DNA from: Mytilus edulis
Taxonomy: Eukaryota > Mollusca > Bivalvia > Mytilida > Mytilidae
Reading direction: 5' to 3'
Assembly: GCF_963676685.1 (NCBI RefSeq)
Contig: NC_092349.1
Coordinates: 83,340,604-83,404,603 of the forward strand
Length of the DNA stretch: 64,000 bases
Under the pieces are notes generated by a model that was not told the DNA's origin, did no database searches, and saw only the letters and a program-made list of their open reading frames with translations. Each line of letters begins with the position of its first letter. Within the stretch, counting starts at the first letter, position 1. Positions 24,801 to 33,964 of this stretch are shown piece by piece. The translations under genes and the position numbers were made by a program.

Positions 24801-26092
24801 GGACGATCAATGCATTCGAATGGGGTCATGTAATTGGACCCCCCACCTTTGTCCTCGGTTAGGAACCCCCCTTTTTAAAATGGCTGGATCCGCCCCTGCA
24901 AAGGCAAGATGCAGTAAACTTCTTTTAGGGTGAAATTGAAAATTTTAGTTCTTATAATTTTTTTGTTATCACTAAATTTTTGTGACTTGCAGTGTTTTGA
25001 TACAAGTGCCATGGATGTAACTTTACAGGAAAACATGAAAGATGATGAGGAGGAGGAGGAGGAGGACTTTGTTCCAGGAACACCACCCAGTAAAAAGGTG
25101 GGTACAGTGATAAATAAGATTTAAACGAGATCGATGACTTATAATTGGATATCCAATAGAAATGAAACAATAATAAGTTATGAAACATCACCAATGTAAG
25201 TGCTCTTTTACCAACAATTTTCATTGGAGTTTGAAGTTATTCATGTCTATAATGAGTTTGAAAATCAGTGTTGATCAGATATTTTGGGAGAGTTGTGCCC
25301 CTTGAAATGTATGTAACACAGCAATTCCATTATTTTTATTAGAGACACTTATTAGTTACTCTAACAATCATGAAACCATAAGATTTTAAACAAGAATGTG
25401 TCCATAGTACACGAATGCCCCACTTGCACTATCATTTATATGTTCAGTGGACCGTGAAATTGGGATCAAAACTTTAATTTGGAATTAACTTAGAAAAATC
25501 ATATCATGGGGAACATGTGTACTAAGTTTCAAGTTGATTTGACTTCAACCTCATCAAAAACTACCTTGACCAAAAACTTTAACCTGAAGCTGGACAAACG
25601 GACGAATGAACAGACAAGGGACAAACGGACACACAAACCAGAAAACATAATGCCCTTCTACTGTCATAGGTGACCATTGGGCATAAAAAAAAGCATAGTT
25701 TTCAGTCAGAAGATGTTGGTTAAATGTTAATGGCACAGCAATTTAACAACACATATCACCAATAATAGAAGTTATAGAGGTTATAGAAATGTTATTATAC
25801 ATACATTCAGGGACGCATTTAAGTAGTTACCTGAGCAATACTTTTGGTGGATCAGTGTTATAATATAAAGCAAAAATAATTAAACAATCCGTAGTCTAAT
25901 TCAAATTTAAGGGGCTATTTTCTACTTGGTTCCTGCTTATTTTCATGCTTGTTACATTCTTTCTATACTATTTTTCAGTTTCGATCATTATTTTTTGGCA
26001 TGTCACAAGGCAGTTCTAATTCCCAGATGTCTACACAGTCAACAACCAAACAAAAGCCTGCAGTTCTAGTAGAAGACTCTGATGAAGACTGA
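6811..26092 (+). CDS. RAD9: RAD9, 9-1-1 checkpoint clamp subunit (complete, 13 exons)
   Basis: Exons: 6811-6844, 8533-8603, 12015-12164, 12900-13014, 13391-13490, 17347-17453, 18546-18652, 19461-19525, 20879-21007, 21359-21451, 24076-24505, 24993-25097, 25979-26092; GT-AG throughout, one open frame of 539 aa. RAD9 forms the PCNA-like RAD9-RAD1-HUS1 ring loaded at DNA damage to activate ATR. Recognisable stretches: MKCVIPG start, [25 protein letters not shown], residues of the KTVERC and HNLAFIECE type, and [10 protein letters not shown] near the end of the clamp fold (about residues 1-275). The tail is acidic and disordered, then [15 protein letters not shown] (about 495-509) and a terminal VEDSDED, equivalent to the CK2-phosphorylated TOPBP1-binding end of human RAD9A. 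It is longer than human RAD9A (391 aa), mainly because exon 11 (430 nt) encodes a Ser/Asn-rich insert. Whether it is RAD9A-like or RAD9B-like cannot be settled by eye. Confidence 0.96.
7140..7800 (-). pseudogene. Decayed LINE reverse-transcriptase C-terminus
   Basis: In shifting minus-strand frames one reads [18 protein letters not shown]-like, then [15 protein letters not shown], then QAARFITRD, then LYLCTKW or [12 protein letters not shown], then [20 protein letters not shown]. These are the ordered landmarks of the C-terminal region of many animal non-LTR retrotransposon polymerases. Frameshifts and stops show it is dead. It lies in RAD9 intron 1, antisense to the gene. Confidence 0.8.
7979..8160. 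repeat. Iterated (G/A)TCGATTAGAG motif
   Basis: At least four spaced copies of a sequence like TGTCGATTAGAGA lie between 7985 and 8150. This looks like one terminal array of an element with repetitive ends. The opposite arm was not found nearby. Confidence 0.6.
8975..10053 (+). mobile_element. AGCTCACC-family element, 5'-truncated, partly duplicated
   Basis: It shares long stretches with 17538-18320 and 28417-29469 (for example CCAAAGCATTTAGAGCAAAT and GACCCCCTAAGGAGTTATTG). It ends in AAGGTGAGCGACACAGGCTC, a GGCTCTTTAGAGCC hairpin and CTAG. The 5' terminus is missing, and the interior repeats from about 9340. It lies in RAD9 intron 2. Confidence 0.85.
10085..10745 (+). repeat. Two tandem copies of the ACGCGCGTCTGGC repeat
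   Basis: Copies at about 10130-10445 and 10500-10745 share TTTACAAAACTTTGAATTTT, GGATCCTCAATGCTCTTCAA and ATGAGTCTTATGTAGACGAA-like blocks. Related copies on the minus strand are at 30297-30670 and, decayed, at 57770-58145. A 126-codon ORF here is repeat-derived. Confidence 0.8.
10751..11845. mobile_element. 1.1-kb TIR element with TAA target duplication
   Basis: The ends are inverted repeats of about 33 bp starting GGCCAA(C/T)TAAAATTAATT with a few mismatches. They are flanked by TAA at 10748-10750 and 11846-11848. TAA duplications fit PIF/Harbinger-type elements. No transposase ORF is seen, so it is probably non-autonomous. It lies in RAD9 intron 2. Confidence 0.8.
13990..14312. repeat. 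Foldback and triple tandem repeat inside the 3.25-kb element
   Basis: A unit of about 57 bp containing GGATTTCCACTAGAATCTCG and GTAAAACCACAGCAGATT is repeated three times (about 14030-14200). It is then followed by its reverse complement running back to GAAAATCCCGACCAAATTT, making a long hairpin centred near 14206. Confidence 0.85.
14313..14545. repeat. Array of TTCATGAA palindromes
   Basis: About 230 bp dense in GTTCATGAAC, TTCATGAA and shorter half forms in both orientations at irregular spacing. No coding potential. Confidence 0.8.
14546..15821. other. Interior of the 3.25-kb element, unassigned
   Basis: AT-rich sequence without recognisable protein domains. Short ORFs on the minus strand at 14756-15004 and 15374-15574 show no known motif. 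It may be older intron sequence caught between nested insertions. Confidence 0.35.
15822..16481. mobile_element. Foldback element with arms of about 210 bp
   Basis: The left arm (15822-16030, starting CTTAAGGTTTATG) is the inverse of the right arm (about 16256-16481, ending CATAAACCTTAAG), including AAAAGAGGACTTTGTGGCAA and GATAGGCCATTT blocks. The loop is about 225 bp. No ORF of note. It is nested in the larger element. Confidence 0.85.
17538..18320 (+). mobile_element. AGCTCACC-family element, full-length copy
   Basis: It starts AGCTCACCTGGACCGAAGGG and ends AAGGTGAGCGACACAGGCTC plus hairpin plus CTATAG. A 5' GGACCGAAGGGCC stem and subterminal inverted AGCTCACC/GGTGAGC are present. It lies in RAD9 intron 6, 85 bp after exon 6. 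The end structure suggests a Helitron/Helentron-derived non-autonomous element (inference). Confidence 0.8.
19770..20240 (+). repeat. Dispersed repeat with GTCCGTCC microsatellite
   Basis: It starts with CTCCTGTCTAAGACGGGACG, has a GTCCGTCCATCCGTCGTCC tract, then imperfect repeats around ACTTTGGTGTATTGTTTAT and TATTGACTTAAGCTCCCTTT. It lies in RAD9 intron 8. It resembles other microsatellite-bearing non-autonomous elements in this window. Confidence 0.6.
20548..20846 (+). mobile_element. ATGCCCC-family element next to RAD9 exon 9
   Basis: It starts TTTTTATGCCCCACC with a stem to AGAGGGGCATTATG, then a GTCCGTCCGTTCG microsatellite and TTCAGGTTAAAGTTTTTGGT. It ends GTGGGGCATTCGTG...ACATTCTTGTTT. 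Other copies: 25391-25688 (minus), 38617-38874 (plus), 45689-45965 (plus), 52862-53326 (minus). It ends only 32 bp before RAD9 exon 9. Confidence 0.85.
21452..24075. other. RAD9 intron 10, no recognised content
   Basis: About 2.6 kb of AT-rich intron with scattered short ORFs (for example 23140-23364 and 23273-23566) that show no domain. I found no element termini here. Confidence 0.4.
24749..24898. mobile_element. MITE with CAGGGGCGGATCCA TIR, copy 1
   Basis: 150 bp. The left end is CAGGCGCGGATCAA and the right end is the inverse of CAGGGGCGGATCCA. It is flanked by CAAAG on both sides (24744-24748, 24899-24903). G/C-run-rich interior. It sits in RAD9 intron 11, 94 bp before exon 12. Confidence 0.85.
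25391..25688 (-). mobile_element. ATGCCCC-family element (minus)
   Basis: It reads CAAGAATGTGTCCATAGTAC at the left and GACCATTGGGCATAAA at the right, the inverse of 20548-20846 with some decay. It lies in RAD9 intron 12. Confidence 0.8.
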
Positions 26093-26126
26093 TTATGTGT
26101 TTGTTATTTATGATTGTTTTATTATG

Positions 26127-26132
26127 ATTAAA
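26127..26132 (+). terminator. Candidate poly(A) signal of RAD9 (ATTAAA)
   Basis: ATTAAA lies 35 nt after the RAD9 stop codon in an AT-rich 3' flank. It is the nearest variant signal. A longer 3' UTR is possible. Confidence 0.35.
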
Positions 26133-26224
26133 GAAGAAAACATTATTGAATTCTATATGAAAACATTAACACAATCCCAATTCTCCAAATTAAATGAAAA
26201 TTGATTGATGATATGAAATAGTGA

Positions 26225-26311
26225 CAATCTACAGTGACCTATAGTTGTTTATTTCTGTGTCATTTTGATCTCTAGGGAGAGTTGTCTTATTGGCAATCAT
26301 ACCACATCTTC
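26225..26311 (+). repeat. Fragment of the CATACCACATCTTCC-ended repeat
   Basis: GACCTATAGTTGTTTATTTC through GGCAATCATACCACATCTTC matches the 3' end of copies at 2400-2587 and 41462-41733. Confidence 0.7.
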
Positions 26312-26629
26312 TTTTTTTTATATTTGGTAGTTTATTGTTTTACCTGCTACGGAAGAAGCAGAATGTAATGCATTGGGATTGTAATCTTGCAGCGCCACCA
26401 AGGCTAGGATGTATACTATTTGGAGAAGGTTTTATATCTCATGTTGTAGAAAACCTGGATGATTCCTACTTTGTAACAAAGCTTGTGCACAGATGGGTTT
26501 TGTTCTAAAGATTTTGTCTTGTCAGATATCTATTATCCTTAGTCTTGATTTAAATTTAATTATTCGGTAACTGTTTTAAAAAAATCGATAATGTGGTATA
26601 TGAGATCCTGTAAATTTTAAATGAAAATA

Positions 26630-26996
26630 AGATTAAGTTTCAGTTTCCTGAATTAGTGATCAAGGTTCAGTTTTGTGGATTAGAGATCAAGGTTCAGTTT
26701 CATGAATTGGTGATCAAGGTTCAGTTTTGTGGATTAGAGATCAAGGTTCAATTTCCTGGATTAGGGATCAAAGTTCAGTTTCATGAATTCGGGATCAGGT
26801 TCAGTTTCATGGATTAGGGATCAAAGTTCAGTTTCATGAATTCGGGATCAGGTTCAGTTTCATGGATTGGTGGTCAAGGTTCAGTTTCATTGATTAGGGA
26901 TCAAGGTTCAGTTTCATGAATAAGGAAACAAGGTTAAGTTTCATGGATGAGGGATCAAGGTTCAGTTTCATGAAAGTAGTGGTTAAGGTTCAGTTT
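26630..26996. repeat. Minisatellite, 28-30 bp unit
   Basis: About a dozen imperfect units of the type AAGGTTCAGTTTCATGAATT plus AGGGATC. It begins about 540 bp after the RAD9 stop. Confidence 0.9.
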
Positions 26997-27439
26997 CAAG
27001 CCCTTTCCGTGTCCGATTTTCTCCCACACATCAGTTTACATCATTTATCATCAATTAACATCCGGAACTCCTCCTTCTTCAGCTGCCAATTTAAATCAAA
27101 ATTCCCATATTGCAAAGCGGTGTGAATCTTCCGGTTGACGGTCTTGATCGAGGAAGATGTTCAGGCGTTAACGTAGCCTTCGTAGATCAGCGGAATATAA
27201 CGACTGAATTATTCGGGTTAGTATGGAACCAGTCTACGATTGACAAAGGGTAGTAATTTGTTTTAAAAAGTGTGTAATAACAGAATCAAATCGGGAGGAC
27301 TATTGACAATGAGGGTTTATTAAAAAACAAAGTATTACTACGACAAAAGAGATGATTTCACTTTCATAATTGTGATCTTTACATTTCTATGTAGCAACAT
27401 TCCAGCAGCGCCTGCATACGGAGTATGTATATATATTTC

Positions 27440-27960
27440 AATTGATACGATATTCCAATGATTGCATTCCATATCATTATTTCCTTGATAAAGGGTTGCT
27501 GCTCATAATGAAGCTATTAACCCAAGAGTCTTAAGAAGTTTAAATCTTTTCAAATCTAACGGACGTCATCAAGAGTTGATTGACTGTTATGGAGTATCAA
27601 TTTCACAGATGATAGCGGATATGTTCCTTGTGTCATATCTAGAATGCAGTCCCCTATTCCCGACCGAATTAAACCTATATCGTGGTTTGTTTCAGCATTA
27701 GCAACAGGACGGGTTGCATATGTGGAACAGGATCTACATACCCTCCTGGAGTATCGAATATTATCCAGTTTTTGGCATGGTTCATGTTGTTCGGGTTTTT
27801 CGTTATTATGTTGTGTACCGTTTTTTGTCTGTTTGTCTTTTTCATTTTTAGCCATGACGTTGTCAGTTTGTGTTCGACTTGAGTTCGATGAGTTTGGATG
27901 TTACTTTGGTATCGTTCGCGTCTTTATGATATAATCAGCGTTACAGATGACCAAGAATAT
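27440..27960 (+). repeat. Dispersed repeat (ends near TTGTTCGGGTTTTTCGTTAT, CATTTTTAGCCATGACGTTG)
   Basis: It shares TTTTTAGCCAT(G/A)(C)CGTTGTC and TTCGATTT/CTATGAGTTTG-type blocks with 35920-36090, and inversely with 35750-35830. ORFs of 96-99 codons here are repeat shadows. Confidence 0.6.
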
Positions 27961-28416
27961 GTTGGTAGGGTTCGTCTTGCTCAGTCTTAAGTATTTGATG
28001 TGTTTTGTGAAGTTTATTTTTTGATTTTCGAATTGTAAAATAACATGATTCAGATGACTGATTTCTTAATATATACCACATATGTTACATATGACATTTT
28101 ATTCAACAAATAATCATCATTTCCATGGGGACTAACTGTGTTCCTCTTCTTGTCAACTTTTTTCTCTTTTCATATGAGACAGAATTCATACTGGATGTTC
28201 TTAGGAAGAACGAAAAATAGCAAAAATTATCCTTCCATCATTTTCTACCTAAGAAAATACAAATACTAATACCTTGTCGGGAATATATGTTTTCCATTCA
28301 TTTGATGTGTTTGAGCTATTAATTTGACAAGCTACTTTCTGTTTTGAATTTGCCTTAGAGTTTGGTATTTATTATATTCTGCTTTGGACCTCATATATTT
28401 TTGGGGCCTTTTTTTT

Positions 28417-29469
28417 AGCTCACCTCGCCCGAAGGGCCAAGTGAGCTTTTCCCATCACTTGGCGTCCGGCATTAACTTTTACAAAAATCTTCTCCTCTAA
28501 AACTACTGGGCCAAATTTAACCAAACTTGGCCACAATCATGATTGGGGTATCTAGTTTAAAAAATGTGTCTGGTGACTCGGTCAACCAACCAAGATGGCT
28601 GCCACGGCTAAAAATAGAACATAGGGGGTAAAATGCAGTTTTTGGCTTATAACTCAAAAACCAAAGCATTTAGAGCAAATCTGACATAGGTAAAATTGTT
28701 AATCAGGTCAAAATCTATCTTCCCTGAAATTTTCAGATGAATTGGACAACCCATTGTTGGGTTCCTCCCCCTGAATTGGTATTTTTAAGGAAATTTTGCT
28801 GTTTTTTGTTATTATCTTGAATATTATTATAGACAGAGATAAACTGTAAAGAGCAATAATGTTCAGCAAAGTAAGATTTACAAATAAGTCAACATGATTG
28901 AAATGGTCAATTGACCCCCTAAGGAGTTATTGTCCTTTATAGTCAATTTTTAACAATTTTCATAAACTTTGTAAGGGAGCTACCATTTGATTTTTATGGG
29001 GGGGCTAGGATGAAAAATTTAGTTGTAATCTCTGTCCTGCCTTTTTATTTTTCACTCTATTCGGTCCTGCTTTTTTTTTTAGTTTATCCGACTTTTTACA
29101 TAAATTGTCATCCTGACTTTTTTTTTTTGCAAGTGTCTCATCCTGTCTTTTTTTTTGCTCAAAACTCCTGTCCTGCCTATTTTTTCAAATTTCATCCTAG
29201 CCCCCCTTCCCCCTTCCCCCCCCCCCCCCCCCCCCCCCCCATAAAAATCAAATGGTAGCTCCCTAAATTTTACTAACATTTTCCACTGAAACTACTGGGC
29301 CAATCATTATAGATAGAGATAATTGTAAGCAGCAAGAATGTTCAGTAAAGTAAGATCTACAAACACATCGCCATCACCAAAACACAATTTTGTCATGAAT
29401 CCATCTGTGTCCTTTGTTGAATATTCACATAGACCAAGGTGAGCGACACAGGCTCTTTAGAGCCTCTAG
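28417..29469 (+). mobile_element. AGCTCACC-family element interrupted by a nested MITE
   Basis: It starts AGCTCACCTCGCCCGAAGGG and ends with GGCTCTTTAGAGCC plus TCTAG. It aligns with 17538-18320 and 8975-10053 except for the insertion at 28975-29263. Intergenic. Confidence 0.88.
28975..29263. mobile_element. Nested MITE with TAA duplication
   Basis: 289 bp. The ends are inverted copies of GGGAGCTACCATTTGATTTT plus TATGGGGG. It is flanked by TAA at 28972-28974 and 29264-29266. Sister elements at 9841-9860 and 18090-18115 show the unbroken TTTGTAAATTTT-type site. It contains C-homopolymer and T-run tracts. Confidence 0.92.
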
Positions 29470-30296
29470 TTTTATTATTTTTTATTTTTATTTTTTCAGT
29501 CAGTTGTGTTGTATAGTTTGTTGTGTATACAAAGTTTTGGCTGCTAGATAGAAACTTTTGTTGCATTACGATATAATGTTTCTTTAGGTTGCTAATCCAA
29601 TATAATAGGACATATAAACAACTATCACACAAGTGGATGGTTCATTAGTCAGCTATAAAAGCAGGGTTAACCAACCGTTTTCTTCTGAAATGCATCTCCC
29701 AAATCAGGAATATGACAATTGTTTTCCAATCGTTCTGTTGATTGATAACATTTGTTTTTGTTAGTTGTTTTAAATTTACAGGGAAGCTCTTTTTCTTTTG
29801 TCTTCTTATCCGCTATCATGGTGATGACCTCAGTAATTAATTCATAGTTTGGTGACTATGGTAAACGCATGTATCCAATTGAAATTGACATAACGAATGC
29901 AACTAGTCAAGTCTGCCTCACATTTTGAGTTACACTATAAAAATATAGTCAACCAGTCAGGGAGAGAATAAGTCAGGTAAGATTTAAATCTCAAATCAAA
30001 ATTACACGTACTTCGTTAATTTCGTGCGCTCGAAGTGCTTTTCCTACTAAATGTCATCTGACACTACACTACTATGTCTCAGATTTCATCAGGAAATTCG
30101 GAAGGTAAGGATGTACAAGACATACACACATGAAGAGTTATATGACAAAAGGAACTTAAATATATAGTCAAAGTCATCTTGTGTCAATTTTGCCCTAGGA
30201 AAATGGGGCCTACGTTTATGAATAACTTAATGAAACTATGGAGAATTTAATAAAACACTTTTATTACGCAAATTATACCGTTTTGATAATGATCAA
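29470..30296. other. Intergenic, weak repeat traces
   Basis: A stretch near 29660-29790 (CAGGAATATGACAATTGTTT) resembles 31310-31480, a dispersed repeat. No gene seen. Confidence 0.35.
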
Positions 30297-30670
30297 AGGT
30301 ACCAGGATTATATTTTAATACGTCAGACGCGCGTTTCGTCTACATAAGACTCATCATATCATATCGCGCAGATCAACATTTTTATAAAGCCAAACGAGCA
30401 TTGAGGACCCAAAATTTCAAAAAGATGTGCCAAATACGACTAAGGTAATCTATTCCTGGGATATGCAAATCCTTAGCTTTTTGAAAAATTCAAAGTTTTG
30501 TAAACAGGAAATTTATATATATAAAAAAGTATCCATATAATTGATATTCGTGTCAAAATCGAAGTGCTGACTACTGGGTTGGTGATACCCGGCAATGGGG
30601 ACGAAACGTGCACCAGCTGTGGCATCGACCCATTGGTGTAAATAGTTGTCTAAGGTACCAGGATTGAAAT
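30297..30670 (-). repeat. ACGCGCGT repeat (minus copy)
   Basis: AGACGCGCGTTTCGTCTACA and TTTGTAAACAGGAAATTTAT blocks are the inverse of 10130-10445, including the GTGATACCC segment. Confidence 0.75.
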
Positions 30671-30897
30671 ACTTCAAATGCACATGCTGCTGAACCATTG
30701 CTAACTCAAATGAAAGTTTCATAACGAGAAAATGGTAATCATCATTTCATGTGGTACAATTTACTTCTCAACCGGACCACAACTTTTATATATATCTTTA
30801 TTCTCATAAACCAAAGTACAATGGTACAGAGACATATACAAATAAATTAACATAGTATAAATTTTAAATACAAATGTAAAATAGAGACATAAAGTGA

Positions 30898-31115
30898 TTA
30901 CCCAGGAGATTCTAGGCATTTAATCATAATTCTTATAAACTTGCACAGATTGTTTAGCTCAGACGGGTTGCTACTATTCATTAGATCTTGAAATTTTAAA
31001 ATATTTGGTCTGTTTACAAAATGCTTTAGTAGCAGTTGTCTACTATCGCCTTTTGCCGAGCATTCTAAAATATAGTGGAATTCGTCGCCAATGTCACCGG
31101 AATTGGTGTACTCAA
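30898..31115 (-). pseudogene. LINE ORF2 C-terminal fragment
   Basis: An open minus-strand reading without a start codon: NSGDIGDEFHYILECSAKGD, then QLLLKHFVNRPNILKFQDLM and LCKFIRIMIKCLESPG before a stop. The GDEFHY...C...RPN...F..LM layout is the 3' end seen in many molluscan non-LTR retrotransposons. Only the tail is present, as in 5'-truncated insertions. Intergenic. Confidence 0.75.
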
Positions 31116-33009
31116 GCTATAACGCACCTTTAATTGTAGGCAGTGGCTATTTGACCAGCACCGGCAAAATAGCAAATTTGCTATTTAGCCGGTACTGAAT
31201 AAAACTGTTCATTGATGTGATTAGTAGAAAATAAAAAAAGCTTAATATGATTTAAAATCATTTTATTTCATGAGACTGTCATCACAGTGAGAGTGTTAGC
31301 GCTATAAAACCAGGTTTAATCCACCATTTTCTACATTTGAAATTGCCTGTAACAAGTCAGGAATATGACAGTTCTTGTCCATTCGTTTTTTATGCGTTTT
31401 GTTATTTGATTTTGCCATGTGATTATGGACTTTCCGAGTTGATTTTCCTCTAAGTTCAGTATTTTTGTGATTTTACTTTTCACAATATCAAGCATTAAAA
31501 ATACAGTACAATCAAAAATAAAATATTGAAGTTCATAAATAAATAATTTACAACTTTATAATATTAATTAGAAGCATGAAAACACATTTGTATATACGTG
31601 TACATTACTAAATATATGTTTTTCTAAAATATTTATAAAAAAGTTGATGTCCAAATCTGTGTAAAATCTATGGTTTAAATATCCTGTCATGCGATAAAAA
31701 TAGTGTTATGTAAAAGTACATACATCTGACATAAAAAAGAAAATATTAAAAGTTGTTTGCTACGAATTTCAAAAGGACACATGACTTAACATTTGCAATT
31801 GTTACAAAACCAATGTTTTGCCTTTGGAAGTTGTTTTAATCTAGCGCAAGATAAATGTTGCCACTCCTAACAGGAACTGCACATTACACTGGCTTCCTTT
31901 GAATCTGCATCATGTGCGCATGTAGATGGGGTTCTTTTTCTTCTCTTTATGTACGCTCTTAATAGCTTCCCATGAATCTTTGTGGCAATACTGTTTGATT
32001 AAATCAATGTTTACAAATGAGTCCAAACAAGACGCAGTTAAAAGTTCGGGCCTCACGGTTACGGTTATAGTAAAACTTTCGAGCATGATTTTTGTACCCA
32101 GACTCGAAAATCAACCAATCAAATTGCTGGATTTCATGTTTCGAGCATGATTTTTGTGCTCCGAGCACTGAGCAAAGTTTTATGCCTTCAAGGCCAGGTC
32201 TTGATTCAACTTGTTCCTCGGTTATTAAAATTTTGTTATTAACAGCATTTTTGCCAAATAGCTTCCAACAAACCAGTCTAATAAAAGGAATCCGATTTCT
32301 TTGGAACCTCTTATGAAAAGGTACACAACTGCTTTTTCTGGTACGCTTTTTGGAAAATGACGCAGTCATTGTTCCATTACTGGCGACCTGAACTTCATTA
32401 CATTTCTCTGCCTACCGCGCTTGGTTTCGTATTTACTATTTTCTATACAAACTGGAATTTGCTTGTGTTATCATTATGCATGAGAGGTCATTGTGTAGTA
32501 ATCAGCCAGGAACCAGTTTACAAACTAACTGGTTTCTGCTTGTATTCCACTACACTCGAACAAAGTGTTGTAGTTTGACGGGAACCAGTTTAGAATTTGT
32601 AAACTACAAAACGTAATCGGTTATTGTGCATTCTGTTATGGTGTTTCATACCGACTTTTATGGTTTGAATAAGCTTAAGACCCTTCAAACATTAATGTGA
32701 TATGTATATTAAAGACTGTTTTACAAAATGATGGAACTGTTTTGCTTTCAAAGTCGTACTATAGTGATATCTGTTATGTACGGATTTCCACTTTTACCGG
32801 TTAATTTCTTCTTTTAGACGTGCTTTTGAAACTTCCTGTTTAAACATCGCAAGTTTTTAAATTGTTTTTTGAGTGAATTTAACTTATTTTAACAATCATG
32901 AAGCGTTCCAGAATCATTTTCAAGCAGTTTCTTCTCTTCTTTGATGATGGAAAATAGGTTTTTCTCAAGAAAATACCGCAAACGATCGCAGAGGAATTGA
33001 AACGTACAA
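31116..33009. other. Intergenic, no gene recognised
   Basis: It holds a small hairpin with AAATAGCAAATTTGCTATTT at about 31168-31187 and a dispersed repeat trace at 31300-31480. Overlapping ORFs at 32004-32369 (minus, 121 aa) and on the plus strand have no known domain, and the segment TTTCGAGCATGATTTTTGT occurs twice in it. Confidence 0.35.
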
Positions 33010-33851
33010 GTCAAGTCGGCACCTGGTTAAATTGGCATCTAGTCAAATCGGCACCTATTTGACGTCAATTCGGCATCCAATAATATTTGTTATAATATTT
33101 TCTATTCAATTAATTAATAACTGTTACCAAGTACATAGTGAATATGTTGTTGTGTATAAAGGTAAACAACGAAGCCCTTACCCAAGCTGTTGTTTTAACA
33201 ATTAGACAATTATTAAAATAAAATGGAAAACTATGAGTCCCTTTCAATAAATCAAACTTTCATGCCAAATAATAAGCAAATTTAAGGTTTTTTTTTCTTC
33301 AGTAAAGTTTAAAAAGCATTAAACAAACAATCCTGTAAAATGCTCAACTGGTTTAAATAATGCATAAACATATCCAATATCTCATGTATTAGTCCAAATA
33401 ATTATGACGTCTGGCAAGGCTATTTTATTTTTTTTCTGTGATGTCTTCCTATGAAGTTCGTAGGAAAGCGTCCCAGAAAAAAATTAACATAGCCTTGCGG
33501 TCATAGAAAGGTGTCCCAGAATAAAATTTAAAAAGCCTTGCCAGACGTAATAATTATTTTGACTACTCATATATATATCATTAAAAATACACCAAAAAAG
33601 TCATTAAGTTGAGAAAAATAAATATATACAAAATGTACATGAACACCCAAAAATGTGAAAGTTAGCATTTAACTCTTTTTGCTTAAATACTGAAAAAAAT
33701 TCTGACAACCCCTTACTTATTTTTTACTCTTTTTGCTTAAAATACTGTTAAAATTTATATTTAACATGGGTGACGAATAGACTAAATGAGGTGTCGATTT
33801 AACCAGGTGCTGATTTGTCCAGGTGCCAATTTAATCAGGTGCCGGTTTGAC
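33010..33851. mobile_element. TIR element with iterated TCGGCACCTGG motif
   Basis: The left end GTCAAGTCGGCACCTGGTTA continues with two more (A/G)(A/T)(C)GGCA(C/T)C units. The right end is the inverse, with CCAGGTGC and ATCAGGTGCCGGTTTGAC units. Arms are about 60-75 bp. A smaller hairpin MITE is nested at 33390-33565. No transposase ORF. The target duplication is unclear. Confidence 0.8.
33390..33565. mobile_element. Nested hairpin MITE (ACGTCTGGCAAGGCT)
   Basis: About 176 bp. TAGTCCAAATAATTATGACG plus TCTGGCAAGGCT on the left is matched inversely by AGCCTTGCCAGACGTAATAA plus TTATTTTGACTA on the right. Confidence 0.85.
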
Positions 33852-33964
33852 TAGAATTCTTTGACAAATGTTTGAAATTACCTGAGTTTCATTAGACCTT
33901 TGATAACAGTAACAAAAAGATTATTTACTTAATATTTTGTGGGAGAAGGGGGTTCAGACTATGT

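Noticed and set aside
27556-27934. Overlapping 96-99 aa ORFs on both strands
   Set aside because: They lie in a dispersed repeat related to 35920-36090, and both strands are equally open.
32004-32369. 121-aa minus-strand ORF
   Set aside because: No known motif, overlaps plus-strand ORFs, and contains an internally repeated segment. Could be a repeat; not supported as a gene.
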